Assembly (NCBI GenBank): GCA_963714795.1
Contig: CAVQPS010000006.1
Location: 124,001-188,000, forward strand
DNA from: DATIXJ01 sp963714795
GTDB lineage: Bacteria; Bacteroidota; Ignavibacteria; UBA10030; SZUA-254
Length of the DNA stretch: 64,000 bases
Reading direction: 5' to 3'
In this document: positions 34,778 through 44,665 of the stretch, piece after piece
Numbering within the stretch: the stretch's first letter is position 1
How the letters are laid out: the number at the start of each line of letters is the position of its first letter
Position numbers and translations under genes: made by a program
The notes under the pieces: model-generated
Told to the model about the DNA's origin: nothing
Seen by the model: the letters and a program-made list of their open reading frames with translations, nothing else
The model's database searches: none

Positions 34778-37123
34778 TTGATCGGCCAAACAATTTCACA
34801 TTATAAAATTCTTGAAAAACTTGGCGAGGGCGGGATGGGTGTGGTGTATAAAGCCGAAGACACCAAGTTAGGCCGAACCGTCGCATTGAAATTTCTTCCC
34901 AATCACCTCACATCGAATGAGGAAGAAAATTCACGCTTCCTACAGGAAGCAAAAGCCGCTGCGACGTTGAATCATCCGAATATTTGTTCGATCTATTACC
35001 TGGAAGAAATCGGCGAACAACGTTTCATTGTGATGGAATTTGTCGACGGTGAAACGTTGCGCAAAAAAGTTCCGATTCAGAAAACGGAAGAAGTGATACA
35101 ATACGCAATCCAGATTTGTGAAGCGTTGCAGGAAGCTCACAGTAAAGAGATCGTTCACCGCGACATCAAAGCCGATAACATCATGGTGAATTCGAAATAC
35201 CAGATCAAAGTGATGGACTTCGGTCTGGCAAAACTGAAGGGTTCTCTCAATCTTACAAGAACTTCTTCAACGGTTGGAACGCTTGCCTATATGGCGCCTG
35301 AACAAATTCAGGGCGGCGATGCAGATCAACAATCCGATATTTTCTCATTCGGCGTCGTGCTGTTTGAAATGCTTTCGGGAAAGCTGCCGTTCCGCGGCGA
35401 ACATGAAGCGGCGATCATGTATTCCATTCTGAACGAAGAGCCGATTCCGCTTTCTTCACTGCGGCCGAATATTTCGGAGAGTATCCAATCCGTTGTTCTC
35501 CGTTGTCTGCAAAAAGACAAGCAAAAACGATATCAAAGTATGACGGATGTTATTTCAGATCTCAAAAAGCTTCAGTCCGGTATGACAGTGCCGAAACAGC
35601 CGGTCGAGAAAAATCTGCCGACACGTTTCTGGATTATTGCGGCAACTGTGTTGATCGTGATCATCGTCGGTGCCTATTTTTTCTTTATTTCGAATTCACC
35701 CATCGTGAAGCAACAATTGAGTATCGGAAAATCTGCTGAGGATATTTCTCTTCATAAATCGATCGCGATACTGCCGTTCGAAAATCTCAGTGACGATAAA
35801 GAGAATGAATATTTCAGCGACGGCATTACGGAAGATATCATCACACAGCTTTCAAAAATTGCCGACTTGAAAGTCATTTCCCGTACTTCGGTGATGCAGT
35901 ATAAACATACCGAAAAAAATATGCGTCAGATCGGGAAAGAGCTTGGCGTCGGAACGGTGCTTGAAGGAAGTGTGCGACGTTCGGGAAATCAATTGCGCAT
36001 ATCTGCTGAATTGATCGATGCCAATACCGACGAGCATCTGTGGGCGAATACATTCGACCGTGAGATGAAAGATGTGTTTGCCGTGCAGGATGATATTACC
36101 GGTCATATTGTTTCGGCATTGACTATTACGTTGAACGGGACGGAGCGGCAGGCGATGTCGTCGTCACGAACCGCGAACCCGGCTGCACACGATTTGTATT
36201 TGCAAGGACGGTTTTATTTCAACCAACTGACCGGTGAAAGCCTCAACCGCTCCATCGAATATTACCAAAAAGCGATTCAGGAAGATTCCGGGTATGCGGA
36301 ACCATACGCGGGTATCGCATATGCCTACGAAGCGCTTGCCGATTTTTATTTGCCTCCGCACGAAGCATATCCCCGCGCGAAAAATGCGGCTCGAAAAGCA
36401 CTGGAAATCGACAGCACAAATGGTGTAGCACATGCAGCCCTTGGAACAATTCTCACCGAATATGATTGGGATTTTCCAGCAGGAGAACAAGAGTTACAGC
36501 GAGCGGTACAGTTAAGTCCAAATTCTGTCGATGTTAATATTTTCTATGCCCAATGCGCCGGCATTCGCGGAAATATGGAAGATGCGCTCGCTCATGCCGA
36601 CCGGGCAATCACGCTCGACCCGCTTTCTCCGATTGCCAGTTGGTCCAAAGAATGGTATTTATTCTGGGCACGTAACTATGATGGGGTCATCGCACAATGT
36701 AAAAAAACCGCCGAACTTGATTCGACGTTATTATATTGGGATGATTTTCTCGGTGCGGCATACCGTGAAAAAGGTATGCTCAAGGAATCGTTGCAGGAAT
36801 ATCTCAAAGCGCAAAAAAATTCTCCGGATCGACCGCTTTTCGGACTTGCAATCACCTATGCCCGAATGGGAAATCAATCTGACGCTCGAAAAGTTTTGAG
36901 GGAACTTGAAGAGGTTTCAAAAAAACGATACGTTGCCGCCGATCAGATTGCGATGATCTATGCAAACCTTGGTGAGAACGATAAGGCATTCGAATATTTG
37001 GAACAAGCATATCAAGCGCATGCCGCCGGGATGTCGGGGCTGAAAATTTATCCGGAATATGATCCCATACGTTCCGATCCGCGTTTTGAAATACTTCTGA
37101 AGAAAGTGGGGATTGCACGATGA
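34778..37123 (+). CDS. ELK10: Ser/Thr kinase with TM helix, TolB_N-like domain and TPRs
   Basis: A 781-residue protein starting at TTG 34778, immediately after the ELK9 stop (TAA then TTG). The alignment of IGQTISHYK with paralogues fixes this start, and the TTG looks like a changed ATG. The kinase is complete (HRDIKADN, DFGLAK, APEQ) and belongs to the EHEAAIMYSI subclade with ELK2, 13 and 14. TM helix near 283-303, then a TolB_N-like domain (IAILPFENLSDDKENEYFSD) and about seven TPRs, ending EILLKKVGIAR. The stop overlaps the ELK11 start (ATGA). Confidence 0.93.
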   Translation: MIGQTISHYKILEKLGEGGMGVVYKAEDTKLGRTVALKFLPNHLTSNEEENSRFLQEAKAAATLNHPNICSIYYLEEIGEQRFIVMEFVDGETLRKKVPIQKTEEVIQYAIQICEALQEAHSKEIVHRDIKADNIMVNSKYQIKVMDFGLAKLKGSLNLTRTSSTVGTLAYMAPEQIQGGDADQQSDIFSFGVVLFEMLSGKLPFRGEHEAAIMYSILNEEPIPLSSLRPNISESIQSVVLRCLQKDKQKRYQSMTDVISDLKKLQSGMTVPKQPVEKNLPTRFWIIAATVLIVIIVGAYFFFISNSPIVKQQLSIGKSAEDISLHKSIAILPFENLSDDKENEYFSDGITEDIITQLSKIADLKVISRTSVMQYKHTEKNMRQIGKELGVGTVLEGSVRRSGNQLRISAELIDANTDEHLWANTFDREMKDVFAVQDDITGHIVSALTITLNGTERQAMSSSRTANPAAHDLYLQGRFYFNQLTGESLNRSIEYYQKAIQEDSGYAEPYAGIAYAYEALADFYLPPHEAYPRAKNAARKALEIDSTNGVAHAALGTILTEYDWDFPAGEQELQRAVQLSPNSVDVNIFYAQCAGIRGNMEDALAHADRAITLDPLSPIASWSKEWYLFWARNYDGVIAQCKKTAELDSTLLYWDDFLGAAYREKGMLKESLQEYLKAQKNSPDRPLFGLAITYARMGNQSDARKVLRELEEVSKKRYVAADQIAMIYANLGENDKAFEYLEQAYQAHAAGMSGLKIYPEYDPIRSDPRFEILLKKVGIAR

Positions 37124-39855
37124 TTGGACAGACGATTTCACATTACAAGATTCTTGAAAAGCTCGGTGAAGGCGGAATGGGAGTAGTGTATAAAGCTCTC
37201 GACACGAAACTCGACCGTCTCGTTGCCCTGAAATTTTTACCCGAACGTTTGAATGCTTCAGAGCAGGACAAGGCACGGTTCATTCAGGAAGCGAAAGCGG
37301 CGTCCGCAATCAATCATCCGAATATTTGTACGATTCATTCGATCGAAGAACATGATGGACAATTGTTTATCGTGATGGAATTTGTCGATGGAGAAACATT
37401 GCGAAAGAAAGAACCTTCCATCGGATTCAAACAGGCGATTGAAATCGGTATCCAGATTGCAGATGGCCTGGCAGCTGCACATGAAAAGGGAATTATTCAT
37501 CGCGATATCAAGCCGGAGAACATCATGATCCGCAAAGACGGCATTGCGCAGGTCATGGATTTCGGGCTTGCGAAGCTCAGGGCAAGCGGAAGCAAAATTA
37601 CCCGGCTTACGAAAGAAGGAAGTACTGTCGGCACAGCCGGCTATATGTCGCCGGAACAGGTGCAGGGACAGGAAACCGACCAGCGCTCCGATATTTTTTC
37701 ATATGGCGTGTTGCTCTATGAATTACTTACGGGTCAATTACCGTTTAAAGGTGTTCACGAAACCGCTGTTGCCTATGAGATCGTTAATGTCGATCCGCCT
37801 CCCATGTCTGTCGTGAAACCGGAAATCGATCCGAACCTGGATGCAGTTGTTTTTGAGTGTCTGGAGAAAGATGTTAATGAACGGGCACAGTCGATCAAGC
37901 AAATTTCCGTCGACTTGAAACGATATAAACGCGAATCGAGCCGCTCGCGCATGAGTCGAACAACTAGTGCATATAAAGCAGACCCTTCGTTGCGAGAATC
38001 GAAAATTGCTGAGGTACCACAGGGCACAATCATTTCAAAAGCGACCGGATATTTTGCGAAAAACAAAATTCAATCGGTTATGATTTTGCTGTTGGCCGTT
38101 GCTTTGCTTTTCACAATTTGGAAAGAATCGAATACATCTTCATCCTCGTTTACCGAACCGGTTCAATTTTCATTCGATATTCCCGGGCGATCCAGCCAGA
38201 TATTGCATTGGGAGTATGTACTCCAGATTTCACCGGACGGAAAATCCATTGCATATACAGATTATTCCGGTCTGGCAAGTGTTATCGATGTCCGGAATCT
38301 CAATAATTCAATTCCTTATTCCATCAGAGGTACTGAGGGTGGCAGCGATCCAGCATTTCTCAACAGCAATTGGCTTTCCTTTGTAAAAAGTACCAATCTG
38401 CGGAAAATACCTTTGGAAGGTGGTGTGCCCGATGCTTCTGACATGATTTCAACAAACGGGATCACGTGGGGTACAAACGGTGAATTCATTTTTGCAAAGA
38501 GCTGGCCAAGCGGGTTGACGTTGAAGTCCGCATGGAACGAAAAAGAGGAAGAGTTAACAAAAATAGATGCTTCGCAAAATGAGGGGTGTCATCTTCTGCC
38601 ATACATACTGCCGGGAGATAAAGCGGCAGTATTCACCATCTGGTCGAAAGACGGAACATTTGATGATTCGAAAATTGCAGCGGTCAATCTAAAAACAAAA
38701 GAGAGAAAAAACTTAAGCTATAATGGTGTTGAATTACACGGCACTTCTCCGCGATTTATAGAAACACCCGGGGGAAATTATCTTTTGTGGACGCGTGCCG
38801 GAAATTTATATGCATCTTTGTTTGATTTGTCTGATTTAAAGGTCAACGGACCGGAAATTAAAATTCTGGATGGGATAGCTGTCAATGCTTCGAGCGGAAA
38901 AGCCGGGTATGCCGTGACGGAAGCAAATAACGGAACGATAGCTTTTATGCCGGGAAAGCTTGATACGGCAAAAAACGATTTGGTATGGGTCGATAAAAAC
39001 GGGACGGAGAAAAAAGCGATTTCAACAAGCGGTTCGTATCTGATGCCAATGGTTGCAAAAAATGGACAAGGGCTGGTAATTCTGACAGGCCCCGTTTATC
39101 AGATCGGAACAATCGATTTTGTAAACAATAAAGTTGATCTTTTGTTTACCGGCGGAGATAATAATTTACCGAAAATCACTCCTGACGGATCGAGCTTTGT
39201 TTTTGTCTCGAATTTTGAAGACGGAAAATATAACGTTTATCTCAGCAGGATGGATGGCATTGGGGGTGCAAAAAAAATTGTTGCCACAGAAGGAGGCTAT
39301 CCGGAAATATCAAACCTGTCACCCGACGGGAAACATATACTATATGCTTCGACGGGCGATACAGCAAAAATATGGGTGAAGGATATAACGAATAATCAAA
39401 ACCCCGAGTTATTAATTCATTCCGGGGCAAGTATAACCAGTCCGGTATTTTCCCCCGATGGAAAATTTATTGCATACCGGTCAGATGAAATCGATGGAAA
39501 ATTTAAATTATTTGTCAGACCGTTCCCGATCAATGACGTTAAGATTCAGGTATCGGTTGATGACGGAAATTATCCTCAGTGGTCGGCCGACGGAAGCGAA
39601 ATCTTTTATCGGGATAATGACAGAATTATGGCTGCCCGGATTCAATTAAATCCTGCGTTACAGGTCGTATCGAGACGTCTTGTTTGCACTTCCGTTCGGG
39701 TCTCTGAAAGTTCTGTTCAGTCTGACTTTTCCGTCGCTCCGGATGGACGTATTCTTTTGTTGAAAAGTGCAATCGATGAATCGAAGCCGATACACGTGAA
39801 CGTTATTGTAAACTGGTTCACCGAATTGAAAAAGAAATTAACGAACCAGGATTAA
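37120..39855 (+). CDS. ELK11: Ser/Thr kinase with TM helix and divergent propeller
   Basis: A 911-residue protein. The kinase is intact (HRDIKPEN, DFGLAK, SPEQ) and of the GVHETAVAYEIVNVD type. TM helix near 317-335. The propeller is less canonical than in ELK1, 4 and 5, with blades such as ISPDGKSIAY, LSPDGKHILY and FSPDGKFIAY, and ends VNVIVNWFTELKKKL plus four residues. Its first 300 bases are very similar to those of ELK12, suggesting a recent exchange of the kinase 5' part. The start overlaps the ELK10 stop by four bases. Confidence 0.92.
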   Translation: MIGQTISHYKILEKLGEGGMGVVYKALDTKLDRLVALKFLPERLNASEQDKARFIQEAKAASAINHPNICTIHSIEEHDGQLFIVMEFVDGETLRKKEPSIGFKQAIEIGIQIADGLAAAHEKGIIHRDIKPENIMIRKDGIAQVMDFGLAKLRASGSKITRLTKEGSTVGTAGYMSPEQVQGQETDQRSDIFSYGVLLYELLTGQLPFKGVHETAVAYEIVNVDPPPMSVVKPEIDPNLDAVVFECLEKDVNERAQSIKQISVDLKRYKRESSRSRMSRTTSAYKADPSLRESKIAEVPQGTIISKATGYFAKNKIQSVMILLLAVALLFTIWKESNTSSSSFTEPVQFSFDIPGRSSQILHWEYVLQISPDGKSIAYTDYSGLASVIDVRNLNNSIPYSIRGTEGGSDPAFLNSNWLSFVKSTNLRKIPLEGGVPDASDMISTNGITWGTNGEFIFAKSWPSGLTLKSAWNEKEEELTKIDASQNEGCHLLPYILPGDKAAVFTIWSKDGTFDDSKIAAVNLKTKERKNLSYNGVELHGTSPRFIETPGGNYLLWTRAGNLYASLFDLSDLKVNGPEIKILDGIAVNASSGKAGYAVTEANNGTIAFMPGKLDTAKNDLVWVDKNGTEKKAISTSGSYLMPMVAKNGQGLVILTGPVYQIGTIDFVNNKVDLLFTGGDNNLPKITPDGSSFVFVSNFEDGKYNVYLSRMDGIGGAKKIVATEGGYPEISNLSPDGKHILYASTGDTAKIWVKDITNNQNPELLIHSGASITSPVFSPDGKFIAYRSDEIDGKFKLFVRPFPINDVKIQVSVDDGNYPQWSADGSEIFYRDNDRIMAARIQLNPALQVVSRRLVCTSVRVSESSVQSDFSVAPDGRILLLKSAIDESKPIHVNVIVNWFTELKKKLTNQD

Positions 39856-39935
39856 GAACTCAATCCTGTGTTCGGTAAAATCCTCCTGACACGTTATATG
39901 AATCGGAATGATATTATATTAAGGAAAATTCAATA

Positions 39936-42623
39936 ATGCTTAAAATTATGGTTGGTGAGACTATTCTCCAATATAAAATCCTTGAGAAACTCGGCGAGGG
40001 TGGAATGGGAGTTGTCTACAAAGCCGAAGATACGAAGCTGGATCGGCTTGTCGCATTGAAATTTTTACCGGAACGCCTGAATGCTTCAGAGCAGGACAAG
40101 GCACGCTTCATCCAGGAAGCAAAAGCCGCTTCATCGCTGAATCATCCGAACGTCTGTACCATTCATGATATTCAGGAACATGACGGACAAATGTTTATCG
40201 TGATGGAATTCGTGGATGGACAAACTCTTCGCGATAAAAAAGGAAGCATATCATTCAAACAGGCAATCGATATTTCCATTCAGATTGCCGACGGCTTGGC
40301 GGCTGCGCATGATAAAGGAATTGTTCATCGCGATATCAAGCCGGAAAATATTATGATCCGGAACGATGGTATTGCGCAAATTATGGATTTTGGGTTGGCG
40401 AAACTGAGAGACAGCGGCAGTAAGATTACCCGGTTAACGAAAGAGGGAAGTACCGTCGGTACGGCCGGTTATATGTCGCCCGAACAGGTGCAGGGACAAA
40501 ATACCGATCATCGGTCGGATATTTTTTCATATGGCGTGGTTCTGTATGAATTACTTACGGGTCAATTGCCGTTTAAAGGTGTACATGAAACTGCGCTTGC
40601 ATACGAGATTGTAAATGTCGATGCGGCGCCGATGTCTTCGATCAAGCCGGAGATCGATCCGTCGCTCGATGCAATTGTTATGGAATGCCTTGCCAAAGAA
40701 CCTTCCGAACGATGTCAATCGATAGCGGAAATTTCGAAAGACCTTCGCCGGTACAAACGTGAATCAACAAGACAGCATATGAGCCGTACGTTTCCGGTGC
40801 AATCGGGCATTCGCCAAACCGGTGTTCAGCAATCTCCGGAAACAATAGTGCAAGAAAAAAGTCTTCGAACGCTGCTTCCCTGGGGAATTGCAGTGATTCT
40901 GTTTCTTGTGGCGTCATTCTTGCTTGTTCAAAGATTTATCGGATCGTCGGGGAATCGTCCGATGGTTGTCGCTTCGATCGTTCCTCCGGATAGTGTGTAC
41001 ATGCATTCTTTCGGCCAGTCTGCCGGACCACCGGTCATTTCGCCGGATGGAAAAAACATTGCTTACGTGGGAGTTGCACCCGATGGTATCACGCGGTTGT
41101 ATGTCCGTTCGCTTCAAGAAAATGTAACGCGGTTGCTGGATGGAACACGGTTTGCGCAATATCCGTTCTGGTCTCCGGATGGGAAGTATATTGCGTTTTT
41201 TGCCGACGGAAAAATCAAAAAAATTGATCCTGCCGGCGGTGCGCCGATTGCGGTGTGCGTTGCTGATAATCCGCGTGGCGGAAGTTGGAGTAGCGACGGT
41301 TCGATTTTACTTGTTCCCGATTTTCAATCGCCGATATTTCGCGTATCTGACCAGGGCGGGAAACCGGAACCGGTGACGGTGCTGGATACATCACGCAATG
41401 AATCATCACATCGCTGGCCCTACGCACTTCCCGACGGAAAACATTTTCTCTATTTTTCAAGAATATCGAGTAAAGCCGGCGAGGCCGAAGGTCATGCAGT
41501 TTACGCCTCATCAATGGATGGTAAAGAAAATAAACTGGTCGTTCACTCAACTGCCAATGCAATTTTTGCGAACGGATATCTTTTGTATCTTCGCGGATCG
41601 ACTCTGCTGGCTCAACGGTTCGATCAATCCTCACTTCAGCTTTCCGGCGATCCCGTATCTATTGCCGACGGTGTTATTAATGATCCCGGTTTTAATCTTT
41701 CGGTCATTTCTGCATCGCAAACAGGAATTCTCCTGTATCAGCAGGGCAATATCCGCGCCGGGGCGCGCATCCTTGTTACCGACAGAACAGGAAAAGTACT
41801 TCAAACCGTCGGGGATATGATAGAAAATTTCCGGATTCGATATACTGCCGATCAACATCATATCACCGCGAGTATTTTCGATCCGAAAATGCTTCGGTTG
41901 AATATCTGGATGTATGACCTTCATACCGGAGGAAGAAGTCGGATTACGTCGGATATTGGAGAGGACAACGCCATCAGTTCTCCCGATGGCAACATGATAA
42001 TGTATTGGTCGGTACGGACAGGTGTTTGGCAGAAACCAATCAACGGCTCGGGTACCGAACAATGCCTTCTTGCCACGACGAATTTTGATCTGCCGCTCGA
42101 TTGGTCGCGTGATGGTAATTCAGTACTTTTTTCAAGATCATCTCAGGTAAGAACCAGTGGAAATTTGTGGATCATGCCGATGAATGGTGCACACGAAGCG
42201 TATCCGGTCGTCAAATCTGATTTCGACGAAAATGCCGGAAGATTTTCTCCTGATGGAAAATGGATAGCGTACCATTCAAACGAAAGCGGTGATTATGAAG
42301 TGTACCTTCGTCCGTCCGGAAAAAATGAGACGAGAACGTTCAAAATTTCAACCGATGGTGGCGGGTATCCGTGTTGGGCGGGCAACAATAATGAGTTATG
42401 CTATGTCAGCCGTGAGAATAAAATGATGCTGGTTTCTCTCCGATACAACAATACTGAAGCCGAAGTTGTAAACGCGCGTCCATTGTTCGCAGTTCCGGCA
42501 TTTATCGAGAGCTATGATATTTCCGCTGATGGAAAAACATTCGTTATCAACCGAAGTCTCGAAATACAAAAAATGGCGCCGCTGACGTTGGTAGTCGATT
42601 GGGACAAAGAGTTGAAGAAATGA
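39936..42623 (+). CDS. ELK12: Ser/Thr kinase with TM helix and TolB/WD40-like propeller
   Basis: An 895-residue protein. ATG 39936 (MLKIMVGETILQYK) follows AAGGAAAA by a good spacing; the ATG at 39948 (MVGE) is the position homologous to the other starts and may be used instead. All kinase motifs are present (HRDIKPEN, DFGLAK, SPEQ). TM helix near 312-333, propeller with SPDG blades, tail LTLVVDWDKELKK. The 80-base gap before it has a possible weak promoter (CTGACA and TATTAT, spacing about 20), so a new transcript could begin here. The stop overlaps a vestigial kinase start. Confidence 0.92.
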   Translation: MLKIMVGETILQYKILEKLGEGGMGVVYKAEDTKLDRLVALKFLPERLNASEQDKARFIQEAKAASSLNHPNVCTIHDIQEHDGQMFIVMEFVDGQTLRDKKGSISFKQAIDISIQIADGLAAAHDKGIVHRDIKPENIMIRNDGIAQIMDFGLAKLRDSGSKITRLTKEGSTVGTAGYMSPEQVQGQNTDHRSDIFSYGVVLYELLTGQLPFKGVHETALAYEIVNVDAAPMSSIKPEIDPSLDAIVMECLAKEPSERCQSIAEISKDLRRYKRESTRQHMSRTFPVQSGIRQTGVQQSPETIVQEKSLRTLLPWGIAVILFLVASFLLVQRFIGSSGNRPMVVASIVPPDSVYMHSFGQSAGPPVISPDGKNIAYVGVAPDGITRLYVRSLQENVTRLLDGTRFAQYPFWSPDGKYIAFFADGKIKKIDPAGGAPIAVCVADNPRGGSWSSDGSILLVPDFQSPIFRVSDQGGKPEPVTVLDTSRNESSHRWPYALPDGKHFLYFSRISSKAGEAEGHAVYASSMDGKENKLVVHSTANAIFANGYLLYLRGSTLLAQRFDQSSLQLSGDPVSIADGVINDPGFNLSVISASQTGILLYQQGNIRAGARILVTDRTGKVLQTVGDMIENFRIRYTADQHHITASIFDPKMLRLNIWMYDLHTGGRSRITSDIGEDNAISSPDGNMIMYWSVRTGVWQKPINGSGTEQCLLATTNFDLPLDWSRDGNSVLFSRSSQVRTSGNLWIMPMNGAHEAYPVVKSDFDENAGRFSPDGKWIAYHSNESGDYEVYLRPSGKNETRTFKISTDGGGYPCWAGNNNELCYVSRENKMMLVSLRYNNTEAEVVNARPLFAVPAFIESYDISADGKTFVINRSLEIQKMAPLTLVVDWDKELKK

Positions 42624-42652
42624 TCGGACAAATCCTCTATCGTCAATATTGA
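42620..42652 (+). other. vestigial kinase start after ELK12
   Basis: ATG 42620 overlaps the ELK12 stop and reads MIGQILYRQY before TGA. The first five codons are the array's kinase start. It ends 36 bases before the peptidase gene, so a kinase once probably followed ELK12 directly and the peptidase gene was placed behind its residue. Confidence 0.45.
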
Positions 42653-42688
42653 GCATCGTAATTTTCTTTCAGAATGGACAGATGAAAT

Positions 42689-44665
42689 ATGAAAATTAAA
42701 AAACTTTTTGTTTTGTCAAATATCATTCTTTTCGTTACACCATTGATTGCCCGGCAAATTTCGAATTACAATCCCCGGGAAACTTTCGATCCGTCGTTTG
42801 GTACGGAGGGAAGTTCACTCTATCGAAATGCTGATGGCTCACCCGGACCGGCATATTGGCAAAACAGAACAGATTATAAAATCTCTGCAACTCTCAACGA
42901 ACAGGATACGAGCATTACCGCAGATGAGATAATTACGTACACGAATAACAGCCCAGCCAGTTTGGGATTTGTTTGGCTGAATCTCGAACAAAATGATTTG
43001 AAAAGTGATTCCCGTTCCCGAATGACTTCTTCGCCGAACACCAGCGGCAGAGAAGAATTTAACGGCGGATTTGTGATACAAAGTGTCGCGATTTCCGAAA
43101 ACGGCAAGTCGAACCCGGCACAGTATCTTATCACCGATACGCGGATGCAAATTCAATTGAAAACACCGTTAAAACCGAAAGGCGGTAAAATTGAAATTCA
43201 TATCGTGTATTCTTTTACAATCGCACCGCAGGGTCTCGAACGTTCCGGTTGGATGAATACAAAGAATGGCATTGTGTACGATATCGCTCAATGGTATCCG
43301 CGTATGGCAGTGTATGACGATTTGAAAGGATGGAATACTCTTCCATTTCTGGGGAACGGAGAATTTTTTCTGGACTATGGAGATTACGATTTCAGTATCA
43401 ATGTTCCGTCTGATCAGTTAGTTGCTGCTTCCGGTGACCTCGTCAATCCCAATGAAGTTCTGACAAAAACTGAAATCGAACGTCTTGGTGAAGCACGGAA
43501 AAGCGATAAAACAGTCCGGATTATTTCTCCTTCTGAAGTCGGCAAAAGTGAAACCAGGTTGTCGATGAATGGACGAACGAGCTGGCATTTTACGATTCGC
43601 AATGCGCGGGATGTTTCCTGGGCGAGCTCAAAAGCATTTATCTGGGATGCGGCAAAAGTAAACCTGCCCAGCGGCAAATCGTGTCTGGCACATTCGGTCT
43701 ATCCCGTTGAAAGCGATGGAGATACTGCGTGGGGTCGGGCAACCGAATATTTAAAAAACAGTATTGAGATTTTCTCAAAACACTGGTATGAATATCCGTA
43801 TCCCAATGCTGTCACCGTCGGCGGACCGGTCGGCGGCATGGAATATCCGGCGATCGTTTTTTGCAGCCCGAGAGCAACGAGAAAAGTCTTATGGATGGTG
43901 ATCAACCATGAGATCGGACATAACTGGTTTCCGATGATTGTCGGTTCGAATGAACGGGAAAATGCCTGGATGGACGAAGGGTTCAATACGTTTATCGATC
44001 TCTTGTCGTATAAGGATTTTAATCGCGGCGAATACGAACCGAAAAGGGATGGTGAGTATGCACCGAAGGGCGGAAATCCTGCACGGGAAATTGTTCCATA
44101 TTTGATGAACGATACTGTGCCTCCCGTTATAACCTACGCGGATAATATTCCCGGGAAGTATGTTCACCCGCTGGAATATTTTAAAACTGCATTTGGCCTG
44201 GTGCTGTTACGAGACTATATTGTCGGACAGGATCGGTTTGACAACGCTTTTCGAAATTATATTACGAATTGGGCATTCAAACATCCGTCTCCGTTTGATT
44301 TTTTCAGAAGTATGAATAACGGCACCGGTGAAAATCTGAATTGGTTCTGGAAGGAATGGTTCGTCAACAATTGGAAACTTGATCAAGCCGTAAAAAGCGT
44401 TGCGTATGTTGATAATGATTCGTCGAAAGGCGCTCTGATCACGATTCAGAATAATGAACGAATGGTGATGCCGGTGACTGTTGAAGTCAAAGAATCGAAT
44501 GGCAAGGTCGGGAGAGTGCATCTGCCGGTAGAAATCTGGTTACATAATAGAGAATGGAAGTTCCTGTATCATTCAACGAGCATATTGAGTTCAGTGACGA
44601 TAGATCCGGACCAACAGCTTCCCGATGTCGATCTATCGAATAATGTCTGGAGTAAACAGCAATGA
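42689..44665 (+). CDS. secreted M1-family (aminopeptidase-type) metallopeptidase
   Basis: A 658-residue protein with an N-terminal signal peptide (MKIKKLFVLSNIILFVTPLIA, written here in part as its charged start plus hydrophobic core). It has the M1 zinc site HEIGH (His407, Glu408, His411) with the third ligand Glu430 in WMDEGF, and GGMEY (382-386) in place of the exopeptidase GAMEN motif. M1 enzymes remove N-terminal residues from peptides, or act as scaffolds when secreted. It is the only non-kinase gene in the array, and its stop overlaps the ELK13 start (ATGA), so the two may be translationally coupled. A link to kinase sensing is only inferred from that position. Confidence 0.9.
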   Translation: MKIKKLFVLSNIILFVTPLIARQISNYNPRETFDPSFGTEGSSLYRNADGSPGPAYWQNRTDYKISATLNEQDTSITADEIITYTNNSPASLGFVWLNLEQNDLKSDSRSRMTSSPNTSGREEFNGGFVIQSVAISENGKSNPAQYLITDTRMQIQLKTPLKPKGGKIEIHIVYSFTIAPQGLERSGWMNTKNGIVYDIAQWYPRMAVYDDLKGWNTLPFLGNGEFFLDYGDYDFSINVPSDQLVAASGDLVNPNEVLTKTEIERLGEARKSDKTVRIISPSEVGKSETRLSMNGRTSWHFTIRNARDVSWASSKAFIWDAAKVNLPSGKSCLAHSVYPVESDGDTAWGRATEYLKNSIEIFSKHWYEYPYPNAVTVGGPVGGMEYPAIVFCSPRATRKVLWMVINHEIGHNWFPMIVGSNERENAWMDEGFNTFIDLLSYKDFNRGEYEPKRDGEYAPKGGNPAREIVPYLMNDTVPPVITYADNIPGKYVHPLEYFKTAFGLVLLRDYIVGQDRFDNAFRNYITNWAFKHPSPFDFFRSMNNGTGENLNWFWKEWFVNNWKLDQAVKSVAYVDNDSSKGALITIQNNERMVMPVTVEVKESNGKVGRVHLPVEIWLHNREWKFLYHSTSILSSVTIDPDQQLPDVDLSNNVWSKQQ

